A stretch of 9,655 nucleotides of DNA from Bacillota bacterium (GTDB taxonomy: Bacteria; Bacillota; Clostridia; Oscillospirales; Acutalibacteraceae), in contig JAEWRF010000075.1 of NCBI GenBank assembly GCA_023460155.1, positions 1-9,655 on the forward strand. The letters run 5' to 3'. Below the pieces are notes generated by a model. That model made no database searches and had not been told where the DNA came from. It worked only from the letters and a program-made list of their open reading frames with translations. This document shows, in pieces, positions 1 through 5,832 of this stretch (position 1 is the stretch's first letter; each line of letters begins with the position of its first letter). The translations under genes were made by a program, and so were the position numbers.

Positions 1-2826
1 CGTCTGGTTCTGCGTTATGCCGTCCATGGTAATCGAGTTTGTGTAATTGCCGCCTGTGGTGATGTCCGTGGAAAAGTCCAGCTCATATGCGCTGGAAAAA
101 TCCGTTCCGGACGGAAACGTGAAGGTAAACAGCCGTGTGGTTGGGTTGTACTTTACAGAATCCGAAAGGATGAGCGGAATCTCCGTTCCCTTGGCCCATT
201 TGCCGTTGGTTCCCCCCCAAGACAGGTGATAAAGCTTCACGCTGTTTGGGTCCAGAATCAGCCCGGATGGCAGCGTATCCTTCAGGCTTACCGCGGTGGA
301 TGCCGAAATGCCGAGTGCCGATGCGCTGACCTGGTTTTTGTTAATAATGACAACCCAGTTTGCCTGGTTTGTGTCTTTGTCGTAAGTGCCGGTTTTTTCC
401 ACGATGGACTGGTCGATCGACTGGGTACAGGAACTGCTGGGGTCGCTGGACGGGCCGGATGCGAAGTGGAGGGAAGCCGTGTTGCTTTCAGAAAAAAGGG
501 CATTATGTCCGGCAAGAGCAGTATCGGACATGGTCGCCGTGACGGTGATGATCCTCTGGGCCGACTTGACGCCGAGATCGGAAACGCCGAGATCATCCAG
601 GTAGACGGTCAGGGTCTGCCCGACAAGCGTGTAATAAGGCACGGGGCCGGAAGCTCCGTTGATCGCCTTACCTGTATTGCTGCCGTCCGCCAGAGTAACC
701 CCCTGGAAAGTCACATCTCCGGGCAGGGTGTCGGTCACGACGGCGTTTTTCATCAGCATCTGGTTCTGGTTCACGGTAATCGTCCATGTTAAGGTCTTCG
801 TGCTGTAGTTGTAGCCGGCCGCCTCCTTGTCAATCACCGTGCTCTTCACTGCCTGCGAAGCGCTGCTGCTGCCGGAAATACCGTTGCCTGTCGCAAGTGA
901 GGCGGAATTATAAATGGTATTGGGAGAAGAAGGCGTATTGATCCCATAATAATTCGGGTCCTTCACTTCCGTGACGGCGGTCAGCACGACGGGTGCGTCA
1001 CCATTTTTAAAATCACTGAGATGAACTGTGAAGTGTTGATTATCCGTTTTCTCGAGGTAATACTTGCCCGGGGCCAATTCGGCCTCGCTGCCCACCGGTG
1101 AAAGGCTCACCGAGTTCTGTGCCGCGCTGATGGAGGAAAAGCTCTGCCCGCCGCGCGGGTCGATCGTATCCGTTACGGTCGGGCTCGTCATCGCCAACTG
1201 GTTCGTGTTCACCGTAATTTTCCATGTGGCGAGGTGTGTCGCCGCGTTGTAGGAAACCCCCGATTTTGAAATCACGGAAGAACCCGGCCCCACGTTGGTT
1301 GCCGAAGCGGAGATGGGCTGGTTACCTACCTGCAAAAGCGTCGCCGTGTTTGAAAAGGCGCCGTGGTTCGTGTTGTAGTAGGCAGGGTCAACCGAGGTGT
1401 TAAAGGTCAGGTCCTGCTCATCGGTTATGTCGGTGTTCTGAAAATGGATTGTAATCACCTGATTGCCTGCCGTGGCGGGGTCAGAACTGGTGCCGAGGGA
1501 ATAATAAACGTCTTTTGTGTCGTTCTGATCCAGCGTAGTCGTGACTCCGTTTACCTTGAGCGATATGCCGCCGCTGAGTGACAGATAGGGACTGAGCAGA
1601 GTATCGGTGACCGTCGCCGCGCTCGTCCCCGCAGGGATAACCCCGTTGCCGCCCGGATTGACGATGATTCCCCATTGGAAGGACGCGGGCCGCCCGCCCG
1701 AATCCAAGGCAGCCGTACTGCCGGCTTTCTTGATCCACGAGCTGACCGTGCTTGCATTTGTTGCGGAAGCCGAGGCGGTCGGAGGATTCGAACCGATTTG
1801 AGCAGCGCCGAGCACGGCGGAATTTGTATACTGTACGGCCGTATTCGGAAAGACCGGCTTTTCGTCAGGATGGTTCGCATGGGTGGTATACACGAGCTGC
1901 TGGGTTTGGTTGTGCGCCATGTCGCCCAGATGGAAGGTGACCGTGCTGCCGTTCACACGGTACCCCGGAGCGATGTCGCTGTCCTTCAGAATGGTATCGC
2001 CAAACTTTGTGACGGCGGAGTCCCAGAACGTCTGGTTGCCGCTGAGCGTATCGGTCACCGTCACGTCGGTCAGCCCGCCGTTGAACCCGTCGTTCCCGGA
2101 ATTCACCGTGACGATCCAGGTGATGGCGCCGCCGGAATAGTTGCCCGTCTTTTGAATCGTGGGCGCCGTCGCCGGGGCGGTGACCCAAATCGGCAGATTC
2201 ACCGTAAATGCCCCGATTTGGAACGGGATAACGCCGCCGCTGTCCGAAGCAAGCTGGCTTGCCTGAAAGGTGGAGGAAATATTGAAACAGCCCTGACGGG
2301 AAAAGTAATTGTCCGCATTTGAATCAAAAGTCACCGTCAGGACGCCGCTGGTCAGGGACCAGCTGCCGATTGTGACGAGACCGCTGCCGTCGCCCGGGTC
2401 GATTTTGATATCCGTAGAGCCGACGTTCTGCGGAGTAAACGCAGCCGGCAGAGACATGGCGTAGCTGTTCCCCGCAACATGGTCGCCGCTGTCGGTGCTG
2501 GCTGCGCTGTCGGTGCTGTCAGTGCCGGCGGCGCTCACAATGTCGGCCAGGGCGAAGGTCATGGAAAAAGCGACCTTTGTCCCGTCCCCGATCTGCACGG
2601 CGGGGAGGGTGACATTGGCGGAGTCCTTGTCAAAATGAGCCGAATCGGTTACATTATTATGACTGTCCTTTACCGTAAGCGTATAGGACGTGACAAACCG
2701 GCTGAAATCCGGGAGCGTATTTCCCGACGCCTGAATCGGGAACAGGGTGAAAAGAATCGACAAAACCGTAGTAATTGATAGGACAATTGAAGTAGCGGAA
2801 TACAGGACCCTTTTCCGTGCATCCAT
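1..2826 (-). CDS. Large secreted Cna-like adhesin with tandem isopeptide-type Ig repeats (C-terminus outside window)
   Basis: The frame is open without a stop from the ATG at 2826 to the window edge (942 codons), so the C-terminus, where an LPXTG-like anchor would be expected, is not seen. The start is supported by a strong AGGAGGAG ribosome site (about 2832-2839). Residues 1-32 form a signal peptide: basic MDARKR, a hydrophobic stretch, then a likely cleavage site near IQASG. Residues about 33-220 form a head domain of beta-rich, Ser/Thr/Asp-rich sequence. Five repeats of 141-154 residues follow. Each opens with a Lys before a short Gly/Tyr segment, has a Trp-containing strand ending in VN or IN, then TDTL or KDTL, and closes with an N-[TS]-[AI] strand. 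This matches collagen-binding/DUF11-like and isopeptide-forming domains of Gram-positive MSCRAMM adhesins. Role: probably a wall-anchored stalk that displays a ligand-binding tip. Collagen as ligand is not shown. The neighbouring divergent sortase fits an anchoring role. Confidence 0.85.
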   Translation of the reverse strand, partial: MDARKRVLYSATSIVLSITTVLSILFTLFPIQASGNTLPDFSRFVTSYTLTVKDSHNNVTDSAHFDKDSANVTLPAVQIGDGTKVAFSMTFALADIVSAAGTDSTDSAASTDSGDHVAGNSYAMSLPAAFTPQNVGSTDIKIDPGDGSGLVTIGSWSLTSGVLTVTFDSNADNYFSRQGCFNISSTFQASQLASDSGGVIPFQIGAFTVNLPIWVTAPATAPTIQKTGNYSGGAITWIVTVNSGNDGFNGGLTDVTVTDTLSGNQTFWDSAVTKFGDTILKDSDIAPGYRVNGSTVTFHLGDMAHNQTQQLVYTTHANHPDEKPVFPNTAVQYTNSAVLGAAQIGSNPPTASASATNASTVSSWIKKAGSTAALDSGGRPASFQWGIIVNPGGNGVIPAGTSAATVTDTLLSPYLSLSGGISLKVNGVTTTLDQNDTKDVYYSLGTSSDPATAGNQVITIHFQNTDITDEQDLTFNTSVDPAYYNTNHGAFSNTATLLQVGNQPISASATNVGPGSSVISKSGVSYNAATHLATWKITVNTNQLAMTSPTVTDTIDPRGGQSFSSISAAQNSVSLSPVGSEAELAPGKYYLEKTDNQHFTVHLSDFKNGDAPVVLTAVTEVKDPNYYGINTPSSPNTIYNSASLATGNGISGSSSASQAVKSTVIDKEAAGYNYSTKTLTWTITVNQNQMLMKNAVVTDTLPGDVTFQGVTLADGSNTGKAINGASGPVPYYTLVGQTLTVYLDDLGVSDLGVKSAQRIITVTATMSDTALAGHNALFSESNTASLHFASGPSSDPSSSCTQSIDQSIVEKTGTYDKDTNQANWVVIINKNQVSASALGISASTAVSLKDTLPSGLILDPNSVKLYHLSWGGTNGKWAKGTEIPLILSDSVKYNPTTRLFTFTFPSGTDFSSAYELDFSTDITTGGNYTNSITMDGITQNQT
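37..2151 (-). repeat. Five tandem Ig-like domains with Lys-Asp-Asn triads (coding repeat)
   Basis: Counting from the adhesin start, the repeated Lys residues are K226, K367, K521, K667 and K811. The Asp of the TDT/KDT motif is D259, D408, D553, D699 and D850. The Asn of the closing N-[TS]-[AI] strand is N335, N493, N640, N782 and N930. Lys-to-Asp distances are 33, 41, 32, 32 and 39 residues, and Lys-to-Asn distances are 109, 126, 119, 115 and 119. The order Lys, Asp, Asn is that of CnaA-type domains, in which Lys and Asn are joined and the acid is catalytic. The repeats are diverged in sequence (not DNA-level duplicates), which suggests an old array. The bonds themselves are inferred. Confidence 0.75.
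2487..2518 (-). repeat. 14-bp direct repeat encoding a Ser/Thr/Asp-rich insert in the adhesin head
   Basis: CGCTGTCGGTGCTG occurs at 2487-2500 and again, identical, at 2505-2518. The 18-bp period keeps the frame and encodes two copies of a six-residue STDS-type unit in a low-complexity patch of the head domain. It looks like a small in-frame tandem duplication. Confidence 0.7.
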
Positions 2827-2922
2827 AGGCTCTCCTCCTGATAGTTGAGCTTTTTCTGAAATTCGTCGACAAAATGAGACAGATTTTTTATAATTAAAAA
2901 TATGATACTGCGTTTTGTGACT

Positions 2923-2928
2923 ATTATA
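2923..2928 (-). promoter_or_regulatory. Candidate -10 box of the adhesin promoter
   Basis: Read on the minus strand this is TATAAT, about 95 bases upstream of the adhesin ATG in an A/T-rich region. I see no good -35 hexamer at the usual 16-18 bp spacing, so the call rests on the -10 box and position only. The 269-bp divergent gap (2827-3095) holds this site and the sortase promoter. I recognised no riboswitch in the adhesin leader. Confidence 0.4.
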
Positions 2929-3053
2929 ATGGGTTTTTTTGAAATAATCTTCCTTTTTCATCCAATATTTTCTTATAATTATTGAAAAAAGCGCAGCCAT
3001 TTTTCGGAAGGCGAAGATCTTTCCCGCGTGAAATTCCATTTGCCGCGCGTCTG

Positions 3054-3062
3054 TGGTATGAT
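3054..3062 (+). promoter_or_regulatory. Candidate extended -10 promoter of the sortase
   Basis: TGGTATGAT at 3054-3062 has the TGn extension and a 5/6 match to TATAAT, 33 bases before the sortase ATG. The -35 region (TTCCAT at 3034-3039, 17-bp spacing) is poor, as is common for extended -10 promoters. Confidence 0.45.
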
Positions 3063-3095
3063 AGCTTTACATTCTGCTAAAAAGAGAAAGAGTCT

Positions 3096-3872
3096 ATGTT
3101 TCATAGTAAATCAAAGAATAACAGGCATCGCCTTTCCCGGGTCCTGATCCTCACGGGCGCCCTTGCAGTATCGGCCGTTCTCGTTTTTGAGGCATGCCGC
3201 TACCCGTGGGCGACGGTATTCGGGGGCCCGCAGGGGGATTCCGCCCTGCCGGACCCGCCGCCCATCGTGTGGGAAAACGGCGACGGAGCAACTTCCGCTC
3301 CCGCTGGCGGGACGTCCTCCTCACCCGCGGCGTCTGCACCCTCTTCGGTTCTTCCGGGGAATGAGGCGTCCCCGGCCGCGCGGCCGGAACGCTACACGGA
3401 GCTGGGGGTCATCAAAATTCCGAGACTCGGAGTGTCGCAGCACATTCTTGAGGGAACGCTGGGGCAGCTTCACTACGGGGTCGGCCATGTGACCGGTACG
3501 GCGCTCCCCGGCGCAGCCGGGAACTGCGTTCTGGCCGGCCACAACACCACCTCGTTCCGTTACCTCAGCAGGCTTTCCGCAGGAGACTCCGTCATCCTGA
3601 AGGAAGGGGGAAAGGAATACACCTATTCCGTGTTCGGCAGCTTCGTTGTGCTGCCCACTGAACTCTCCGTCCTGAAAAGCGTTCCAAAGGAAACCGCGGT
3701 TCTGACGCTGATCACCTGCACGCCGTACCTGACCGGAACGCACCGGCTGATCGTACGCGCGCGGCTTTCGAAGGGGAGCGGAGCGCCGGGTTCCTCCTCT
3801 CCCTCTCCGGGTTATGAGGCCGCGCCGGGCCTGATTTCTTCGGGTTCGGGTGGAATTGTGCGGACACCCTGA
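3096..3872 (+). CDS. Sortase-family transpeptidase, membrane-anchored
   Basis: A 258-residue protein that should cleave a sorting signal on a surface protein and link it to the cell wall or to another protein. The N-terminus is basic (SKSKNNRHR), followed by one hydrophobic segment at about 14-34 (signal anchor). Residues about 44-95 are a Pro/Ser/Gly/Ala-rich linker. The catalytic domain spans about 100-225: GVIKIPRLG at 104-112, His149 in LAGHNTTSF, Cys208 in TLITCTPY and Arg217 in THRLIVRA form the expected His-Cys-Arg triad. The TCTPY...THRLIVR box resembles class C enzymes, while the overall size, the GHNTTSFRYLSRL stretch and the absence of an evident lid or C-terminal membrane segment look more like class D/E. 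I leave the class open. A Ser/Gly/Pro-rich tail (226-258) follows the domain. The ribosome site is weak (AGAAAGAG, about 3085-3092). It is divergent from the adhesin, its most likely substrate. Confidence 0.92.
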   Translation: MFHSKSKNNRHRLSRVLILTGALAVSAVLVFEACRYPWATVFGGPQGDSALPDPPPIVWENGDGATSAPAGGTSSSPAASAPSSVLPGNEASPAARPERYTELGVIKIPRLGVSQHILEGTLGQLHYGVGHVTGTALPGAAGNCVLAGHNTTSFRYLSRLSAGDSVILKEGGKEYTYSVFGSFVVLPTELSVLKSVPKETAVLTLITCTPYLTGTHRLIVRARLSKGSGAPGSSSPSPGYEAAPGLISSGSGGIVRTP

Positions 3873-3889
3873 AATATTTCCGGAACCTA

Positions 3890-3918
3890 TTGTCAAAACC
3901 GGTAGAATTCGCTATACT
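3890..3918 (+). promoter_or_regulatory. Promoter of the riboswitch-CAP transcript
   Basis: TTGTCA (3890-3895) and TATACT (3913-3918) are separated by 17 bp, a near-consensus sigma-A pair. Transcription would start near 3925, giving a leader of about 230 bases that contains the c-di-GMP riboswitch. It begins only about 18 bases after the sortase stop codon, so the CAP gene has its own promoter. Confidence 0.75.
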
Positions 3919-3954
3919 ATAATAAGTAAGCAGCAAATGAATAAGGAAATAAAA

Positions 3955-4044
3955 CGATACTGGCAAACCTGCCGAAAGGCAGGGACGCAAAGCTATAGGG
4001 TCTAAGGTCCTTCGGGACTATGATTGCCTGGCCGCCGAAAGTAT
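3955..4044 (+). promoter_or_regulatory. Cyclic di-GMP-I (GEMM-I) riboswitch aptamer
   Basis: The class I c-di-GMP aptamer core is plain. GGCAAACC is at 3962-3969. A perfect 6-bp helix, CCTGCC/GGCAGG, is capped by a GAAA tetraloop (3968-3983). The conserved GACGCAAAGC is at 3984-3993, followed by GGGTCTAAGG. A second helix is capped by a TTCG loop (4006-4019), then comes the 3' element around 4025-4036. A closing helix can form between ATACT (3957-3961) and AGTAT (4040-4044). The family binds the second messenger c-di-GMP and usually controls motility, biofilm or surface genes. Here it sits ahead of a terminator and a secreted CAP protein, so transcription attenuation is likely. Whether ligand turns the gene on or off cannot be told from the sequence. 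Confidence 0.93.
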
Positions 4045-4046
4045 TT

Positions 4047-4064
4047 CATTATTGCAAAATAATG
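4047..4064 (+). other. Perfect hairpin between aptamer and terminator
   Basis: CATTATT/AATAATG form a 7-bp perfect stem with a GCAA loop. It starts two bases after the aptamer's closing helix and ends directly at the first base of the terminator stem. It probably belongs to the expression platform, either as a spacer or as part of an alternative pairing. Confidence 0.6.
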
Positions 4065-4098
4065 AGTTCTGTTCAGTGGTCTGAACAGAACTTTTTTT
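4065..4098 (+). terminator. Riboswitch-controlled intrinsic terminator
   Basis: AGTTCTGTTCAG (4065-4076) and CTGAACAGAACT (4081-4092) form a perfect 12-bp stem with a TGGT loop, followed by a run of seven T (4092-4098). It lies between the aptamer and the CAP gene, so it is the expected output of the riboswitch: formation stops transcription before the gene. Confidence 0.92.
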
Positions 4099-4153
4099 AT
4101 TCCTTTTCATTTCAGATTCATGATCGGATACCCGATTGAAGGGGGAATTTTGA

Positions 4154-4675
4154 ATGAAAAGCAAGCTTCGTCTTCTGACCGCCGTTATGGCCGTTCTCGT
4201 TGTTGCGGCCCCCTCTGTGCCCGCCGCTGCCGCCGGCTGGGAAAACGGCATTTCCTCGGTTTCCGTTTCCGCCCCCGCAGCTCCGGCCGCCTCCGCTTCG
4301 TTTTATCAGAGCGAAGTGCTGCGGCTCATCAATCAGCAGCGCGCGGGCCAGGGCCTGAAGCCCCTGGCTGAAACAGCCGCCATGGACCGGATTGCTTCCG
4401 TCCGTGCCGCGGAAGCGGCCGTCCGGTTCTCCCACGTCAGGCCGAACGGGACCAGCCCCGCGTCCCTGTTTACACAGAATGGGATTACCTTCTCCGCGGC
4501 GGGCGAGAATCTGGGCCGCGGCTACGCTTCGCCCGAAAGCCTCGTTGCCGCCTGGATGAACTCCGCGGAACACAGGAGCAATATCCTGAAGGCCCCGTTC
4601 CAGTCTACCGGAATCGGAGTTTACACCGCCCCCGACGGAACGGTTACCGTCGCCCAGCTTTTTTGCGCAACCTGA
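4154..4675 (+). CDS. Secreted CAP/SCP-domain protein under c-di-GMP riboswitch control
   Basis: A 173-residue protein. Residues 1-27 are a signal peptide (MKSKLRLL, then an Ala/Val-rich core, with cleavage near PAAAAG). Residues 28-50 are a short Ala/Ser/Pro linker. The rest is one CAP domain (about 51-172), the YkwD-like bacterial form: LRLINQQRAGQGLKPL at 56-71, His94 in RFSHVRPNGT, Glu118 in AGENLGRGY, and Glu139-His140 in WMNSAEHRSNIL. These are the conserved cavity residues of the family. The function of bacterial CAP proteins is mostly unsettled; proposals include roles at the cell surface and ligand binding. No wall-binding or anchor domain is visible, so the protein is probably released. 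The ATG at 4154 follows an AAGGGGG ribosome site (about 4139-4145). The gene is monocistronic, between its own promoter and terminator. Confidence 0.93.
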   Translation: MKSKLRLLTAVMAVLVVAAPSVPAAAAGWENGISSVSVSAPAAPAASASFYQSEVLRLINQQRAGQGLKPLAETAAMDRIASVRAAEAAVRFSHVRPNGTSPASLFTQNGITFSAAGENLGRGYASPESLVAAWMNSAEHRSNILKAPFQSTGIGVYTAPDGTVTVAQLFCAT

Positions 4676-4695
4676 GCACACGAATGGAACACCGC

Positions 4696-4728
4696 AGAGG
4701 ATCGGCCTTCGGGCCGGTCCTCTTTTTT
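4696..4728 (+). terminator. Intrinsic terminator after the CAP gene
   Basis: AGAGGATCGGCC (4696-4707) and GGCCGGTCCTCT (4712-4723) pair over 12 bp with one G-T wobble around a TTCG loop, followed by T at 4723-4728. It lies 20 bases after the CAP stop codon and closes that transcript. Confidence 0.92.
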
Positions 4729-4911
4729 GCCCTCGAAATGATCTCCCGCCGAAGGGTGCCGCGCCGACGGAGCAGCAGGATGGACCGAAAGCGAAAAGGC
4801 ACGAAGCTGCACGGTTCCCCGAGGAACCGGAAAAGAAAAAAAAGTAAACCCGAGGGAAAACTTTACAAATGAAGGAATTGCACAAATTTAATTCTGTTTC
4901 TAATGATTACA
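4729..4911. other. Non-coding spacer, no gene recognised
   Basis: Between the CAP terminator and the DeoR promoter I find no convincing gene. The plus-strand frame through here is highly basic (Arg/Lys-rich), lacks a ribosome site and runs through the terminator. A small GGTTCC/GGAACC hairpin (4813-4828) has no following T run on either strand. The segment shifts from GC-rich to AT-rich near 4860. Confidence 0.5.
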
Positions 4912-4939
4912 TTGACAAAGCTCAGAAATGATCTATAAT
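4912..4939 (+). promoter_or_regulatory. Promoter of the DeoR-permease-kinase operon
   Basis: TTGACA (4912-4917) and TATAAT (4934-4939) are both exact consensus hexamers with a 16-bp spacing. Transcription would start near 4946, about 60 bases before the DeoR start. No other comparably good promoter is seen downstream, so the whole set of genes probably depends on it. Such a strong promoter usually needs repression, which fits the repeats described separately. Confidence 0.85.
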
Positions 4940-4968
4940 ATTATCAATAAAGCTCACAATGTTATCAA
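4917..4968 (+). promoter_or_regulatory. Candidate DeoR operator: direct repeats over the promoter and start site
   Basis: AAAGCTCA occurs at 4917-4924 and 4949-4956 (32 bp apart, about three helical turns). Each copy is followed by a similar A/T-rich tail: GAAATGATC after the first and CAATGTTATC after the second. A second motif, TTATCAA, occurs at 4941-4947 and 4962-4968, exactly 21 bp (two turns) apart. The copies cover the promoter spacer, the -10 flank and the early transcript. DeoR-family repressors often bind such spaced repeats upstream of their own operon. That this one does so is an inference. Confidence 0.5.
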
Positions 4969-5007
4969 AATAAATCATACAAATTCAAAATAAGGGAAAG
5001 ATTGGAA

Positions 5008-5766
5008 ATGCTTCAGGTTGATCGGCAGGAAAAGCTTCTGGAATATCTCAACGCAAACGGAAGAGCCACAGTTGACGAATTGGAACGCTTTCTGAGCGTA
5101 TCGAAGGCAACCGTACGTCGCGACATTGACGAGCTGGATTCCCGAAAACTGCTCTATAAAACATACGGCGGCGTGATTTCTCTTTACAACACCCTTTCGG
5201 GGGAAATCCCGAGCACGGAAAAGAGCAGCCGGTGCATCGAGGAGAAGCGAAGAATCGGCAAGGAAGCCGCCGGTCTGGTGGAAGACGGCGACATCATCAT
5301 TTTGGATTCCGGCACCACCACCCTTGAAATTGCAAGGAACCTGGGGAACAAAACGGTAACGGTTATTACGAACGACCTGAAAATCGCCACCGAGCTGGCG
5401 CGCTTTCCGCGCATCACGCTTTATATGGTAGGCGGATTTGTCGAACACGATGTCAGCGTTACGCTGGGGCATGTTGCGCTTCAGTTTTTGAATACGATCA
5501 AGGCGAACAAGACGTTTCTGGGCGTCGACGCAATAAATCCGGAAAAGGGGGTGACGGATCGGGCAATGGCGGACGTGCCCATTAAGCAGGCCATGGCGGC
5601 TTCCGGGCGCGAACTGATTATCGTCGCGGATCATACCAAGATCGGTCAGGAACTGTTTGCGGCAGTAGGGCTTTTGGACCGGATTCAGAAGATGGTCACA
5701 GGCCAGATTGACGCGGAAATGAAAGCGAAGTTTGAGAAGGTTGGTATTGAAGTCAGGCTGGCCTGA
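5008..5766 (+). CDS. DeoR/GlpR-family transcriptional repressor
   Basis: A 252-residue regulator. The N-terminal winged helix-turn-helix (about 4-57) has RQEKLLEYL, then TVDELERFLSVSKATVRRDIDEL with the recognition helix near 31-41, then GGVISL. The C-terminal sugar-phosphate-sensing domain is complete: DSGTTTLEIARNL at 100-112, the TNDL stretch near 121-124, GVDAINPEKGVTD at 172-184 and ADHTKIG at 207-213. Family members usually repress sugar or polyol operons and are released by a phosphorylated intermediate, matching the FGGY kinase downstream. Start choice: an in-frame TTG at 5002 is closer to the AAGGGA ribosome site (4992-4997), but the ATG at 5008 gives the usual family N-terminus. The two differ by only two residues. 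It is first in the operon and probably autoregulated. Confidence 0.93.
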   Translation: MLQVDRQEKLLEYLNANGRATVDELERFLSVSKATVRRDIDELDSRKLLYKTYGGVISLYNTLSGEIPSTEKSSRCIEEKRRIGKEAAGLVEDGDIIILDSGTTTLEIARNLGNKTVTVITNDLKIATELARFPRITLYMVGGFVEHDVSVTLGHVALQFLNTIKANKTFLGVDAINPEKGVTDRAMADVPIKQAMAASGRELIIVADHTKIGQELFAAVGLLDRIQKMVTGQIDAEMKAKFEKVGIEVRLA

Positions 5767-5832
5767 GTTTCTCGGGACATCCTGCCCTCCGGCGGCAGCC
5801 TTTGGCAGCCGGATTCAAAAGGAGAAGAAAGT

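Noticed and set aside
1675..2322. Plus-strand open frame of 215 codons, and a similar one at 226-792
   Set aside because: Both are shadows of the minus-strand adhesin, whose single frame runs unbroken through the region with regular repeats.
2827..2922. A possible riboswitch in the adhesin leader, to match the one ahead of the CAP gene
   Set aside because: The A/T-rich leader shows no GEMM-I or c-di-GMP-II core and no terminator hairpin before the ribosome site.
4813..4828. GGTTCC/GGAACC hairpin as a terminator
   Set aside because: The stem is only 6 bp and is followed by A-rich sequence on the plus strand; on the minus strand no T run follows it.
4663..4872. Small, very basic plus-strand frame after the CAP gene
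   Set aside because: It starts inside the CAP gene, passes through a strong terminator and lacks a ribosome site; the Arg/Lys richness comes from purine-rich sequence.
4118..4885. Minus-strand open frame of 255 codons opposite the CAP gene
   Set aside because: It runs through the CAP gene and its terminator, is Gly/Arg-rich and resembles no family; the plus-strand CAP protein is certain.
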